DNA of 64,000 nucleotides from the NCBI GenBank assembly GCA_026874595.1, contig CM049315.1:15504164-15568163 (forward strand), written 5' to 3'. The first letter of the stretch is position 1. Every line of letters begins with the position of its first letter. Both the position numbers and the translations under genes were made by a program. This document shows, one piece after another, positions 35,519-48,103 of the stretch. Under the pieces are notes generated by a model. The model saw only the letters and a program-made list of their open reading frames with translations. It did no database searches and was not told the DNA's origin. The DNA comes from Sipunculus nudus. Lineage: Eukaryota; Annelida; Sipuncula; Golfingiida; Sipunculidae.

Positions 35519-38500
35519 TCCCTAATTCATTCCGGTGCCTCGACCTTGGCTGTCAGGACTGAATTGAGTATACAGTGGTATACGTGTTGCTAAACTGCAG
35601 TATGGCACATGCTATAAACCTATGATCACTGATCATTAACGGAATATTCCTATTATTTCCCATTTAAGATTGACTTATTTTCTTCTCTGTAGACATAGAA
35701 AGTGGACCCCGATCTTAAAAAAAAGATTATAAGGCAAACTTAACAGACTGATCAGAAAGAAGATGCAAAATTTAAACATTAAATAAATAACAAGAAAAGC
35801 ACTCAGAGAGCGCAGACCTTTGCCAAGGAAGCTCATTACCCCCAAATGAAACTGTCGGAAAAGCAGCATTTTTCTTTTAAAATATTCTTTGATCAAGAAT
35901 GTTATTCGTCAATTGTTCATTGTATTATTCCCGAGCTATCCTGAATATTTCATCAAAATCCTTTGATAACTTCTTGAGTAAACTTGCTTAAAGTCAAACA
36001 AACAAACCAACGCCCGAAAAAAACATAACCCCCGCCGCTTGATGGAGGTAATAAACAGGTAAAGTCGAATATATTTTACAGACTAAGACGTTACTGCTGA
36101 AGAAAATGATATAAATGAGCCCTCGAAGCCCAGGCGAAGCTGTGAGAAACTGAAAGAAACAGTGTTTTGTTTTACTTTTGAACTTCTGACAGTCCATGCT
36201 ACGTCTGCACGTGAAAAAGGCTACTCATAAGGGGAGAAAATGTATGTGTACCGTTTATGAAATATGAAGAAGTCCATTAGTAATGAACCTGTAACTATAA
36301 CCAGATAAACTGTTATGCTATAAATGGGGTATCAGTTAAATGCAGGGGTATTGCAGAATGACCTATCATTGAAATATATCATTGATTCTTGCATATCAAT
36401 AATATCAGGCACAACAAATCCTTAAAATTTTAAAGGCAGAACTTGATAACCACTACCACCAGTTATCAGGATATTAAAAAAAGATATGACCATATCATTT
36501 TAAGATTTATGTAGTTTTACTAATATCATGAAATGTCCGTTGCTACACTCATTTTTATGTATGGACTATATAGAATATTTAATGCCTGGCTGTATCAAAT
36601 GTCACGTGCATTGTAAAAATATTGCGTTTTTGCATCTTTCTGTCTCCTTACAAGATAAGATGTGACCACATTTATTGACTATGTGAATTGTAAGATGATG
36701 TTTAAAAAACATTTGAACGAATATGATGACAACTGTATATACTCGGCAAGAAAATAAGTTGATCTTAAACGCTAAGTGTGTTTGAAAGGTATCTCTCCTC
36801 ACCCAATAGGTGACGTTGAAAAGGACGGTTTCAGTATTTAAGCTGGTCTACGATAAAAGAGCGTACTGCAACAGGCATATTTGCTTGCCAAAGTCATGGT
36901 TTGGGGCCTATCTCCCATTGGGGGGGGGGGCTAAAGTCATTTACGTTCTTATAGCAATAGGGCCCAGGGGTATGAACACACATCAACAACCATGGACCCA
37001 TGCTGTACGTAGATTTACTGACACCTTTAAGGGAAACGGCACGTACACGCGGAGTGACGTTATTGATTGTCCTCTGTGACGTCACGGCATGCACTCCAAA
37101 GATGGCCATATATCGTCACCGGCTACGTCCACGTGTAAACAAATGTGCTATAAAACCCCATAAAACCCTACAGCTCATTCCGGGGTTATTTACCCCCAAA
37201 CCGATCACCCAAAATGGATGGCTTGGCGGGGGTAATAACAAAAAATAGTAAGAAGTGAGACTTTAGTGAGGAAGTCAAACCCGTACCGCTATATCCGCCC
37301 TGTGCCAAATCATCCGCGTTAATGTTAGAAATTAGATTGAGATTAAAACAAGGAATAAAAACAGGATTATTATAGTCTGTTTCATCCCTTCATGTCCATC
37401 TGTTTTTTTGCTATGAAAATTTGTATTAGTTACATTTCAAGGGAAACAATTATAGTGTAGAAGAGAGGATTACAGAACCTAATTTTCAACTAGGTAACTA
37501 AATTCCTACCTTATGCCATATTTGAGTAACAGAATTTTCTAAAAATATGAGAAATCAGTCTACATTTTACAACATATCAGACCCACTTATGGCGGTCAAG
37601 GTCATTGGTCACATGCAAAAACAGCCTTAACTGACAGCTGCTGATTGGATGACCTCATTTAAACACCCTAAAAAATATAACCAGCCAAAACAAAGATGGC
37701 TACTTATGGAGGGACACACCATATCTGCCAGATCATGATAAAGAGACAAAAATGTTGTGAAACATAAACGGGGGATTTATTGTAAAATTCTTAACTGCCA
37801 TATTAGGTTGTCACTTTCATTTGTTGTTTACTTGGAAAATATTGAAAAATATAAACTTTTAAGTCAATCATCTTCAAAAAACAGGTGGACAGCAGGTGGT
37901 GAAATGGACTATAGAAGTCTGTATGCTATCAACGAGGAGTTGAAAACATGAAAATATAGATTAATGTATTGCCATAAAGCATTAACACACATAAGAAAGA
38001 AATGGTTTTGTTGTTTAATGAAGAGATAGTCCAGAAGGAAAGAGCTTTGTCATTATGATATGTTTTTGATTAAAATACATGAACTTGATGAATATGTAAT
38101 AATATATGTAATTTGTTTCTAAAATCAAGATGTTTATTGAAAATAAACTATCTGCATTTAGAAATCTGCATCCCAATGGATAAATGCCTCTACCATATGG
38201 GGGTTATTATTTTGGGATGCTCACTAACCGTTGTGTGCATCCACTCATCTCAAAACTAAAAACGCTCTACGAACTCCCTGGACACCGCAATCCATGGTGC
38301 CGGGCGCTCGACCTTGACGTGAACAGTTGGCTGTAGACCACATTGCGGAGCGCATGAGACTGGACCATGTCTGTATTCACTTATTTTTTAGCCCATATTC
38401 CCAGGTTCATTCGTGCATAAGTGACCATACATTTGTGAACATTCCTTGAACACGCTTCAGAATCCGGAGAAGATGATGGACGCACAGCAGAATCTATTCG

Positions 38501-39418
38501 ATTCTTTCTAGGCCCATTTCAGAAATGCCCTGAAAATATAAAGGTTGTGTGAGTTAGGTTGTGAACAAATACGCAAACACGTGAACAGAATGAACGCATA
38601 CCCCTCTGACGAAGCAATAAAAAGTATTTAATGGGATGCTGGAGAAGAAAGGCACCAGCCTGGCTCAACAAGTTGGTATTATTCTGCTGGGATTGCCAAG
38701 AGAAGAGTCATCAAGATATTGGACCCTCGGCGATTCAATGCACCCAAGACCTGACAGCGGGCAGATAATCATCGCCTAAGGTTTGCCAGAGAAAATTGAA
38801 TCAAATGACCGGCTTGAATGTAATTCCAGGAATTATTCATTCATGTGATCAGAGAACGTTAAGCTAATGAAGGGAAAGTCAGTTGGAGAACCCGGAATGA
38901 CTAATAAGCTGTTCTTAACATCCGGTCGAGACTTGACTTCAGGAATAATGTGCTTAAAGGTTTCCACTTTATCCTGTTAACGCCACCGGCAGGAGGGCAG
39001 CAAAAGGATTAACACAGGGTTTTTGAGGGCATTGCAAATCGGCTAAATATTAAAAAAAAACAGAGGATCCATCATCATTTTAATGATTGTCGGAACCAAT
39101 GGGCGTGAAAGCGTATTTTGATTTTAATGCTGGTTCATTATACAGAATAATATTCAACTTCAAGACATGGAAAATCTGAACGCTTTTGATTCATGTAACT
39201 GGAGCATTTATGCAGAATAGTACTGATTTCACCTTGTAAAATACAAAACTATAAATAGTCGTACAATTCTATATAAAGGCTATAAATAGCTGTCTAATAA
39301 CCGGCAGGCCGGTCCACGCCACGTAAGATGTGGTCGCCATAACGTTTACAGTTGGGAAGCAGACATTTTGTCATCCATGAAAGATTTACTTAAAAAGATT
39401 CAACTTATACAACACGAT
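35519..39418. other. Non-coding stretch with a CpG-richer patch at 36.9-37.2 kb
   Basis: TGACGTCA, a perfect CRE, lies at 37077-37084, with TGACGTTA at 37055-37062 and CCACGTGT near 37129. CpG is more frequent there than nearby. Overlapping ORFs (89 plus, 82 plus, 71 minus) are not recognised. It could be a distal promoter or enhancer, but no exon was identified. 38160-38970 is less AT-rich and full of stops in all frames. Confidence 0.4.
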
Positions 39419-39612
39419 TTTTTTATTTATTTTTTCTCCTTTCCTGTGTTATTAAAATATGTTTATTAGTTTATTTTCTTTCTCATTAGTCCAATTTTAT
39501 TTTTTTTTATTTATTATTTATGAGATTTTTATCTAAAATCAGTTTGTTTTCCTTTTTTCTTTCTCCATTCTACTCTCTCTAATGTTATAGGATTTTTCTT
39601 TCTTTTTTTTAT
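39419..39612. repeat. T-rich low-complexity tract
   Basis: About 190 bp of nearly A-poor, T/C-rich plus strand (TTTCTTTCTTTTTTTTATC and similar), followed by GAATGAATTAATGAATGAAT at about 39770-39793. Confidence 0.8.
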
Positions 39613-41280
39613 CTTTCTTCTTTTTTCCTCATATAAGTTAATGTTTTTATATTAACCTTACTAACGGTAAACAGGTAAAGATAATCCTTTTTAATATCGC
39701 GTAATATTTTCACACCTAATTCAAGACACATTAATTGATTGATTTTGAATAGAGTGAAAGAATGAATGTATGAATGAATTAATGAATGAATGGAAGATGA
39801 TTGAAAGATTGAATCAATCAAACTATCAAAATGAGAGAGGGTGTTATGTTCATGGTTCAATTTGATTTTATTGATATATTTACATGACATGTATGAATGT
39901 GTCAGTTAATGAATAAATAACAACGCGAGAGATGGGTCTTTGGTTCAAAATGATTTTACTAATTGGTTACTCAGCATAGCTATGATACACTTTGACCTTT
40001 GAGTCATTTTACTGGTTATAAAATACCATACTTCATTCACCTTCGCATTACTTGTACCAGGCTATAATCAAATGCATATATCTCTCAGATGTTTTATCTC
40101 AATTTCCAGACTAATAAATAGGGATTCGGTGCATGTTATACCCAATCCGCATCTACCTTTCCAAAAGCACGACTCAGTGGGATGAATCCAATTGCTGTAA
40201 TATGTGCGTCCCTGTAGATCGGGTGTCTCTGATTGACCAGAGAACATTCTATAAACGCCAGAGGCCAGCTTCTCCAATTGATTCTCTACGCCTGAGATAT
40301 GAGGCGACATCAGACGAACCATGAACCGACGTGTGATCTAGTCCCGTATTCTTGTCAGAGAAAGGGATCTTTGAGCTGAATTATTGCCTCTCTTGAGAGT
40401 GTTCAAGTAAACTTATCTGCCAAATAAACCCTGAACTATGTAGTATAAAACAGCCGGTCTCCGTCCCCTGTATATTGGTTATACCACGTTATACACGGGT
40501 CCCATGTAGAGATCATTTTGTTAAGCCTCCTTAAAGAAACCGGAATGTTTATTTCTATATTGATATATTGTTCATTTTTGGCACATTTTTGGTTCACAGG
40601 CGTGTAAAACTATCGACAAAAGTTTTCTTTTTTTCTTCTTTTTCCGTGTTAACTCTGCATATCGAAGCCAGATTTTACCAGAACTGAACCTCAGTCAGAG
40701 TAATGCCGATATTTACCTAATTAATTTGACCTCGAATTAATTTGATTTTTTTATCCAACATTTCAATCAGGAATTAAAAATAAGATTTTCAGTTAAATGA
40801 ACTCTCTTGTTGATGGTAAAATGAAGTTATTGTACCATAAATACACGTTCGGATAAACAGGTCAATAGGAAATCCTGATAGCATTAATATGCAGTACTAC
40901 TATGTTCAAATGCTGCATCATTTTTCAGCATGCGACTCGGACCGATAACACCTGGCACGCACACACAAACAATTAAGCCGGTGTATCAGGAACTATAACA
41001 TCCAAATTCACGGTCATCAGACACATTATAATATTAAGTATATACCAGTCTAACCAGAAACTGAGCGCTTTTCTTGAAGCTGTGTGTTAACCATAAAGTT
41101 TCTCGCAGGAGCTCGATTCCTGGCAAAATCTGTGCATATTCAAAGTGATGAAAATTCGCAAAACTCACGATGTAATGCAGTCGCAAATGTTCAGAAATGA
41201 ATTCCTGTAGACATTTTCTGAAGAAAGCATGATACATTTCCAGCCAGTTAAATAATATCCTAAAAAAATAGAAAAACATA
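39613..41280. other. Non-coding stretch
   Basis: ORFs open on both strands at 40068-40324 (84 minus, 63 plus) show no recognised domain. Confidence 0.45.
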
Positions 41281-42030
41281 GGCGGCAGTGTGGTAGCCAT
41301 GTTTGAATCAGGATGGCAGCCATATTTCATATTGGCTGTCACGTGGTAATACAAAATCGGTTTTTGGCATAAAAAGTGACAGGATTGTCAGATATTCATG
41401 ATTGTTTGTACCTAATTCAATGTGTTTTATTACATGTTACATAAAATGTGATAATTAAAAAATATATCTACAAAAATAAATAATACAAAAGATTCAAATT
41501 AAACCATTTTAAGAACGATTTATTTCGTATTCAAATTTTTAATATGCGAATAAGAGCCGCCATTAATAAAGACTCTACTTTCTTCGAAACCTCAAGAACT
41601 GTCCATGATAACTGGTGGAGCATTTTGTCTAGACCTATGTTTTTATGGTCAAAGATTCATATAAAACAATACTTACAACGGTTTAGCCAGTGTTTCAAAT
41701 GTTAATATGCAAATTAGGGCCACCTTTTTTGTAGATTCTAAGTTTTTTAATATATCAAGAACTCACCATGATAATTGGACTAAAATTGTGTCTACGCCTA
41801 GGTTTTCATGCTCAAATCTTCAAATTTAACCATGTAAACAAATGTTTAGTAAAATTTACCATGCAAATCAGGGTCCCAATTAATTAAACCCTCAATATTT
41901 CAGATGGAAAATATGGTACCCGGGCAAACATGATACACTAGGTTATCATGGCCAAGTTTGTAAAAAGACCATTGGGAAAAAACCTCCAGATAATCTGTCG
42001 CATTCTCAAAAGACCGAACCAAAATATTTA
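41281..42030 (-). repeat. Left arm of a large inverted repeat: about 163-bp tandem units
   Basis: The landmark AATATGC(A/G)AAT.AG.GCC occurs at 41541 and 41704, and a decayed one (ATGCAAATCAGGGTCC) at 41861, giving a period of 154-163 bp. Each unit also has AAGAACT..CCATGATAA.TGG, TTTTGTCTA.(A/G)CCTA and ATGGTCAAA(G/T). The reverse complement of these units forms the array at 45440-46040. The outer flank GGCAGTGTGGTAGCCATGTT (41284) also has an inverted counterpart near 46365. A 106-codon minus ORF (41034-41354) overlaps this arm and is not recognised. Confidence 0.7.
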
Positions 42031-45000
42031 GTCACAATTCATATCGACTTAGGTTTAAACGGTTTTTTTTAATCAAACGAAACCATAAAAGTAAAATTTT
42101 AATAACAAAATGAAACATTTCTTTTTTAGAAACTATGAAAATATGAATTGACAAAAACGTAGCCAAGCGGCTGGAGCATTTGTCCAAATACTGTCTCCAA
42201 GGCTTTGCTCTGATGTTTTCTCGACAGGTCACAGATGTTTACAAACATATTTCCTTCATATGCACAGTAGGATATTCATAAAGGAAAAGTCCTAAGTAAT
42301 ATTAAAACAGCTCTGTTTGAAGAATAGTTTATTAACTCGCATAATTATGGCTTCAAAACGATCATGTTTGTATATTTTTTTACTTTTGTGCCTATTGTAG
42401 CACCAGAAGCCTACACTTTATAACGTAAATAATCTAGATACATAAAAATGGCAGTATAATTTAAACGTGACATAACTGCCATTGTAATCACTTAATCGAG
42501 ATATTTGATGCAATGGACGTAGACTCTGAATATAATTTGTGGCGCATCTCAAGACCAGAAGACGAAAAGCTCGCCAAGTCTCAATTATTTTTATCTATGG
42601 AGCTAATTTGTCCCAGGAATAAGTGATTCACCAGATCCGATCAATTATATCGGATCAAGCAGGCCAGAATCAATGCTCTGTTTTGAATATTAATCAGTGT
42701 TTGTGAATTTAAGAAGTTTAATCATACTCATAAGAGTCATAAGTGGATAAAAAGTAGTATATTATAGACTCGAAAATGTTGGTCAAAGACCAAACAGCCA
42801 GACCGTTAAAGGCATATCAAGATAGGCATTATAAATACAATTAGACATTTTGGACCGCTAGGACTCGATCAATGTTTGCCTACCTTGCTCTGCAAATTGG
42901 TAGATTATATTACAATCAGATAAGCGGGGTGTTTTACATTATCGTTATTGTAATGCCAGGCCAAAACAGAGGTAAAGATGCGAAAATTAGGTAAAACTAC
43001 CTAACATCTCCAAATACCATGACTTTCGGTATTATCAATAGAATTCATTGTCCAATCATAATCACCATGTTTACAAACATTTATAATGATTCTTTTGCTT
43101 CTATAAAATATTCTGGTTAACTTGAACTTCTGGCCTTAGAAAATGGAATGAAAGGTATCATGATATCTTAAGTTGTGTATTCCAAGCCATCTCAAAGTGT
43201 TAAGAAAAAGATTACTTTTTTTAATTTTTCATTAATTAACAAAAGATATATCAATTTGCATGTAACACGAAAGGGATGAATTTGTGAATAAGGCCAGACT
43301 TTTTTAATTTTTCGGTTTACAAACCCGCCGACCTCCGATTTCCTCATTTCAAAATAAAATTGGCATTTTGACTTTTTTCCTTTTATATTGCGTCGCCGAA
43401 TCCAGCACGGTTGTTGACAAATGAATTGTTTAGTGACCGTGTGTATTAGATCAACTCAAACGTTAGAACTCTTATGATTGGCTAATAAGGTCACTTTCAT
43501 AATGACAGATGGAGGGTTTAAGCCAATCACAATAGGGTATCCTTGGGCCATAAATGCAATTGATTGGCCATCAAGTAGACAAAAGATTCAGCAGGGAAAT
43601 TGAGAATTCTTAGAGAGTTTTCAAAGTTCGTTTTCTGCACTACAGTTCATTTTCATACCAGCGTTTAGGTCATATTTGTTAAACATATTTGTTATAGATA
43701 GATGTGAATTAGAAAAGAAAATTAGTTTGGTTGCATAGCGGCTTTACCAGCGTGCCACTGTTAAAAACTTGCTGGATATACAAACAAATTTACTTCTTAA
43801 GACTAATTATTGCACTCTAAGTCAGACGCTATTTATTACTGCAAATTGGCTAAGTTTCACAAGTTTACTCTTAAAAAATATTATAACTTGTCAAAACTTA
43901 AAAACGAAATCTTGTAACGCTTAAAAGAAAATTACTGAGCAGATGAAATTATATACTGCATGAGGTCGTCATGTACTCTTTGAAAACTCGAGGAATTCTC
44001 AGGGTTTCTGCAGTATTTCCGACTATCTGTAGTCTTAGTGGCGAGGTTTTATGTGAGGCGCTGGCTTTCGGATATTTTTATAGTCAAAACAAAAGCAAGC
44101 TAAAATGAAAGCCATTTAAAATGCAGAAACGTTGAAAGGATTCATTTAATTGTTCCAAACGGATGTGATGGAAACTTTGATGTGTATGGATGCCGAAAAG
44201 CATTTCCGGACGGACAGTGGCCAAGTGACGGCATATTAAACTGAGTACGGTACGTACTGTCACGGCCGTGGTAAGAAATCCAGATGAATAAATAAAGAAT
44301 ATTAATACTTTTTAAAATTTTAAAATAGTTGAATAATTCAATGTGATCTCCAATGGAAACCTCACTTTATTAGCAGTTGTTGTATATTCAAAGGACTGTC
44401 ATTGTCAAACATGCGCAACACCAAAAAGGAAAGGACATGGTCATGAATCAAACAACTCGAGTACGCGAGTTCCATGTTGTTGACATTTGATCTGTTGATA
44501 GCGAATAGCTGCAAGTCGCATATTGTCATTGTTATATATATTGTCATTCACGACTGAAATATAAAACCTGCAGTCTATCACGCTAGCAGTGAATATTTAG
44601 ATTTCTCCTTGCATATCTGTCAAAAATATATTATTTTGTATTTGTATAAGTGTTTGACTGGTCTTTAATTTGTAAAACTTTATAAAACAGGCAGTTCATT
44701 TTGCAGGGACAGTGACTGAATATTTATTTCAGGTGTGTATGAATCATAAGTTTTACTGTTTAAACTTTTATTTGTCATTAATTTACTTTCAATGACATTT
44801 GAATGGCTTGAAATAACATGGCACACGCAAGATGCATGTGGAAAACTCAAGAGGATGATGATAATATTTTAATTTTATATATTATTTTATATATTTTATA
44901 CAGGTTTATATAGAGCCATTTAAATATGAATTTTATAACCCAACTGTACAATACAGGATTCACGAACACTAGTATCCAGGTTTGTTCAAATTTTTTTTTC

Positions 45001-45439
45001 CTACCTCCTACCTAACACTTTTGTCAATCATGTTCGTAAACCAAAGAATTAAAAAAGTCTGGCCTAAGGATGAACGCCTAGGTTCATGTAATCCAATTGA
45101 TCTAAACTGGTCCCTGTACACAGGACTGCGTTTTCTATAGACTAAATGAATTCCACACAGATGGCAAAACCTCTGGCGTCGTCGTATTGGGTTGCACCCA
45201 GAAATAATGGCCAAATGGCTATAAATGACGTGAATGTAAAAAGTTCTTACATCCTAAAAATTTTATCTAATACATTTATCGAAATATCTTGACTTATATG
45301 ACAAATTAATGAGATAATCTATAATTGTGAAAATGACTGATGCATTATGATTCTGTAAGTCATAATATTAGGCATGGAAAGTACACCCTGTCTTACGTCT
45401 AGATTAAATTATACACCAATCACTCAATTCTAACTTCTT
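42031..45439. other. Spacer between the two inverted arrays
   Basis: AT-rich, with no ORF above 66 codons, no transposase motif and no tandem structure. GTAGCCAAGCGGCTGGAGCA at about 42161-42180 contains a box A-like TAGCCAAGCGG but lacks a good box B. Confidence 0.5.
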
Positions 45440-46400
45440 AGATTGATCTCATACATGGAAACGTCAGATTTAGCAAATATATTTGACCATTTATTAAAAT
45501 TTTAAATATATACTGGAGAAACTAGGTTTTACAGCAAAACTTCAGTAAATTCCATTTTCAAAATATAAAAAAATAACATCAAGCATTTATTCCAATGGCC
45601 TTTTAATATTCTTTGACCATATAAACCTATGTTTTGATCCCATGTTTATCTAAATTTTATTAAATGGTTTCCAATATATTCCAATTAGGATATTAGAGAA
45701 AGTAGAATTTACATACTAAATTTCAGTAAAAACCATTATTCACATGATTTCATTTGAATTTTTGACCAATTTTAAACACTGACCAGTTGTGATGGTTAGT
45801 TCTCCAGATATTGCGGAAAGTGGAATTTCAATCAAAGGCGGCCTTAATTTGCATGTTAAATTTAAAATATGAAATTAACCATTATTAATATGGTTTCATT
45901 TGAATCTTCGTCCATGAAAACATTGGTCTAAACACAATATATGACCAGTAATCATGGTTTGTTCCTGTGTTATCGAAGAAAATAGAATTTTCGTCAATAG
46001 CGGCCCTAATTTGCAATTTACAGATATTGCCAAAGGTCGTCGTGGGGACAACCCATCTCAAAAGTACCAGTGGACCCCTACTATCATAAATCCATAAAAA
46101 AACCTTGTATTCAACACAATTCATAGGTACCCCCTACTTGGAACTCGTAAGCTAGTGGCAGAGAGTCCATTTTCTAAAACAAACACGTTAAAACAATTGA
46201 AATTGAATGCCCCTATTCTCTGTTAAAAGGTAAGAATTGAATTCTGCACCGTAAAACATAGCTACTGACAAAAATATGAAGAAAAAGATGAAGCTGTAAC
46301 GCTTATAGGTAGAATTGATGTTTTTGATATCATGTGGCGGCCATATTTCAAAATGTTCACTCTAACATGGATGCCAGATTGCCATCTTTGATAAAATTGT
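45440..46400 (+). repeat. Right arm of the large inverted repeat
   Basis: GCGGCC(T/C)TAATTTGCA at 45838 and 46000 (162 bp apart) is the reverse complement of the left-arm landmark. TTTCATTTGAATCTTCGTCC, ATGAAAACATTGGTCTAAAC and ACCAGTAATCATGGT match the left unit read backwards. Two more diverged units precede them (about 45470 and 45630: TTTGACCAT..AAACCTATGTTTT). The outer flank AACATGGATGCCAGATTGCC (46363) pairs with 41284-41303. Confidence 0.7.
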
Positions 46401-48054
46401 TCTTTATGGTCCATTTTAGATATTTAAATAGGTGATGTACTTTCCTCAAAAAAATGCCCACTGGATAACACTCCTGCACTAATGGACGTAGTAAGCACTC
46501 TTGGAGAAATATGGGTGGTATGCCAAGCTCCTATACAGAAAGGATTTGATATAAGCCTAATTGGGATTTACATGCGGGTGCAACTTTGGCACTTACCTCC
46601 AAGTTGCCGTGATCAGAATATTGAACTGAAAGTCTGGAATTTCAGTGTTTGTGAAACCACGTGTCCGCCATCTGTTCATCTTTGAATACCGGCATCGAGA
46701 TAACCCTTAGTGGCCCAGTTGTTATAACTTGTCGCGACAGCTAGCTGATGGTAAAACAGCCTCATCTCAGCAAACATTGTTTCATATGATGGATAACATT
46801 AAATGTGGCCGAACAACTTTAGAGTTTATAAAAATAACATAGCATTCAATATTCATTATTCAATCTCATTTTCTTGATGGTACAACTAAAATTAAGTCAT
46901 CTATGTGGAACAGACCAAAAATCAATTTTCAAGACTTAATTCGTTATCAATCACCGGGACATAATGAAGAAAATCAAATCAGTTTATTACGGTAAAACGA
47001 AGTTTCCATGACAGCACCAATAAAAAAAACAAACACTACAGCTGCAATGAGGCCGAGGCTTTGCTGGAAAATATATTCAATAATTCCATTCACTAAAGCT
47101 GCAGATTCAGTTCCGATCACCTGCGAGACAAAACGATCATAAATTAATGTTTTATAACAGACTTATGAGGTGAATTGCAGGAAACCTGGCTGAAGACTCC
47201 GTGTTTTAATTCAGTCAACCTAATGAGTGCCGGCCAAGGTTCACTTTAATTCTGCTCTCGGAATAATACCAGGCCTCGGTGAAAATAACGAATACCGGAA
47301 ACAAGTCCTTTGTTATTACGTGATTATTATTTCACTTATTACACAATAACCTTTAAATGTACCAAGTATTCGCTTACCATTTATGGATATATATATAAAA
47401 CATATATATATGTGTGTGTGTGCGTGAAATTGTGTACGTGTGTTAAAAAATTGAAGAGATAACAGGAAATGTTATACTTTGATCTCGTTATTTTATTCCA
47501 TCTGGCTTAAACTAACACAAATGATTAAAATAATATTTTATTATGCAATGTGTAAAATGAACGGTGATATGCTCTTAAAAGCTAAGCAAGCAAGCAATTG
47601 CATTAAAAAATGACTGGCCATAAAAAAGATATTCATTAAATAAAGATGTAGGCTTAAAGTTAGATGTTACTTAGGCTAGATAAGAAATGCACATAATCCA
47701 GTAATATACTAAGATATTATATAATTAATATTATAATAATTTGAAACACAAATTGTCAGTTTCATAAATCTGTCTTTAACAGCCTCCTTGTTAAACTTAC
47801 ATCTTATAACGGGCCTTATACACTTCATGCTAGTGACATCTGTCGTTCACGTTTTAAAATAAGTGTTCGGGTCCGATATTTAAACGATATTTTTTATATC
47901 TCAGGAGCCTAACGTAATAAACCTACCTTATTTTTTTGGTGAGATTCTGGTTTATATCTGATTTCCATTGGCAGAACTTTCTGTGTTGGTTCATTGGAAC
48001 CAAAGCAGAGGAAATACGGTCGTGGAAAAATGTCTATTATTATTCGCAATATCA

Positions 48055-48103
<49 letters not shown>

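Noticed and set aside
42155-42235. Possible tRNA-derived SINE with box A TAGCCAAGCGG
   Set aside because: No acceptable box B at the required distance.
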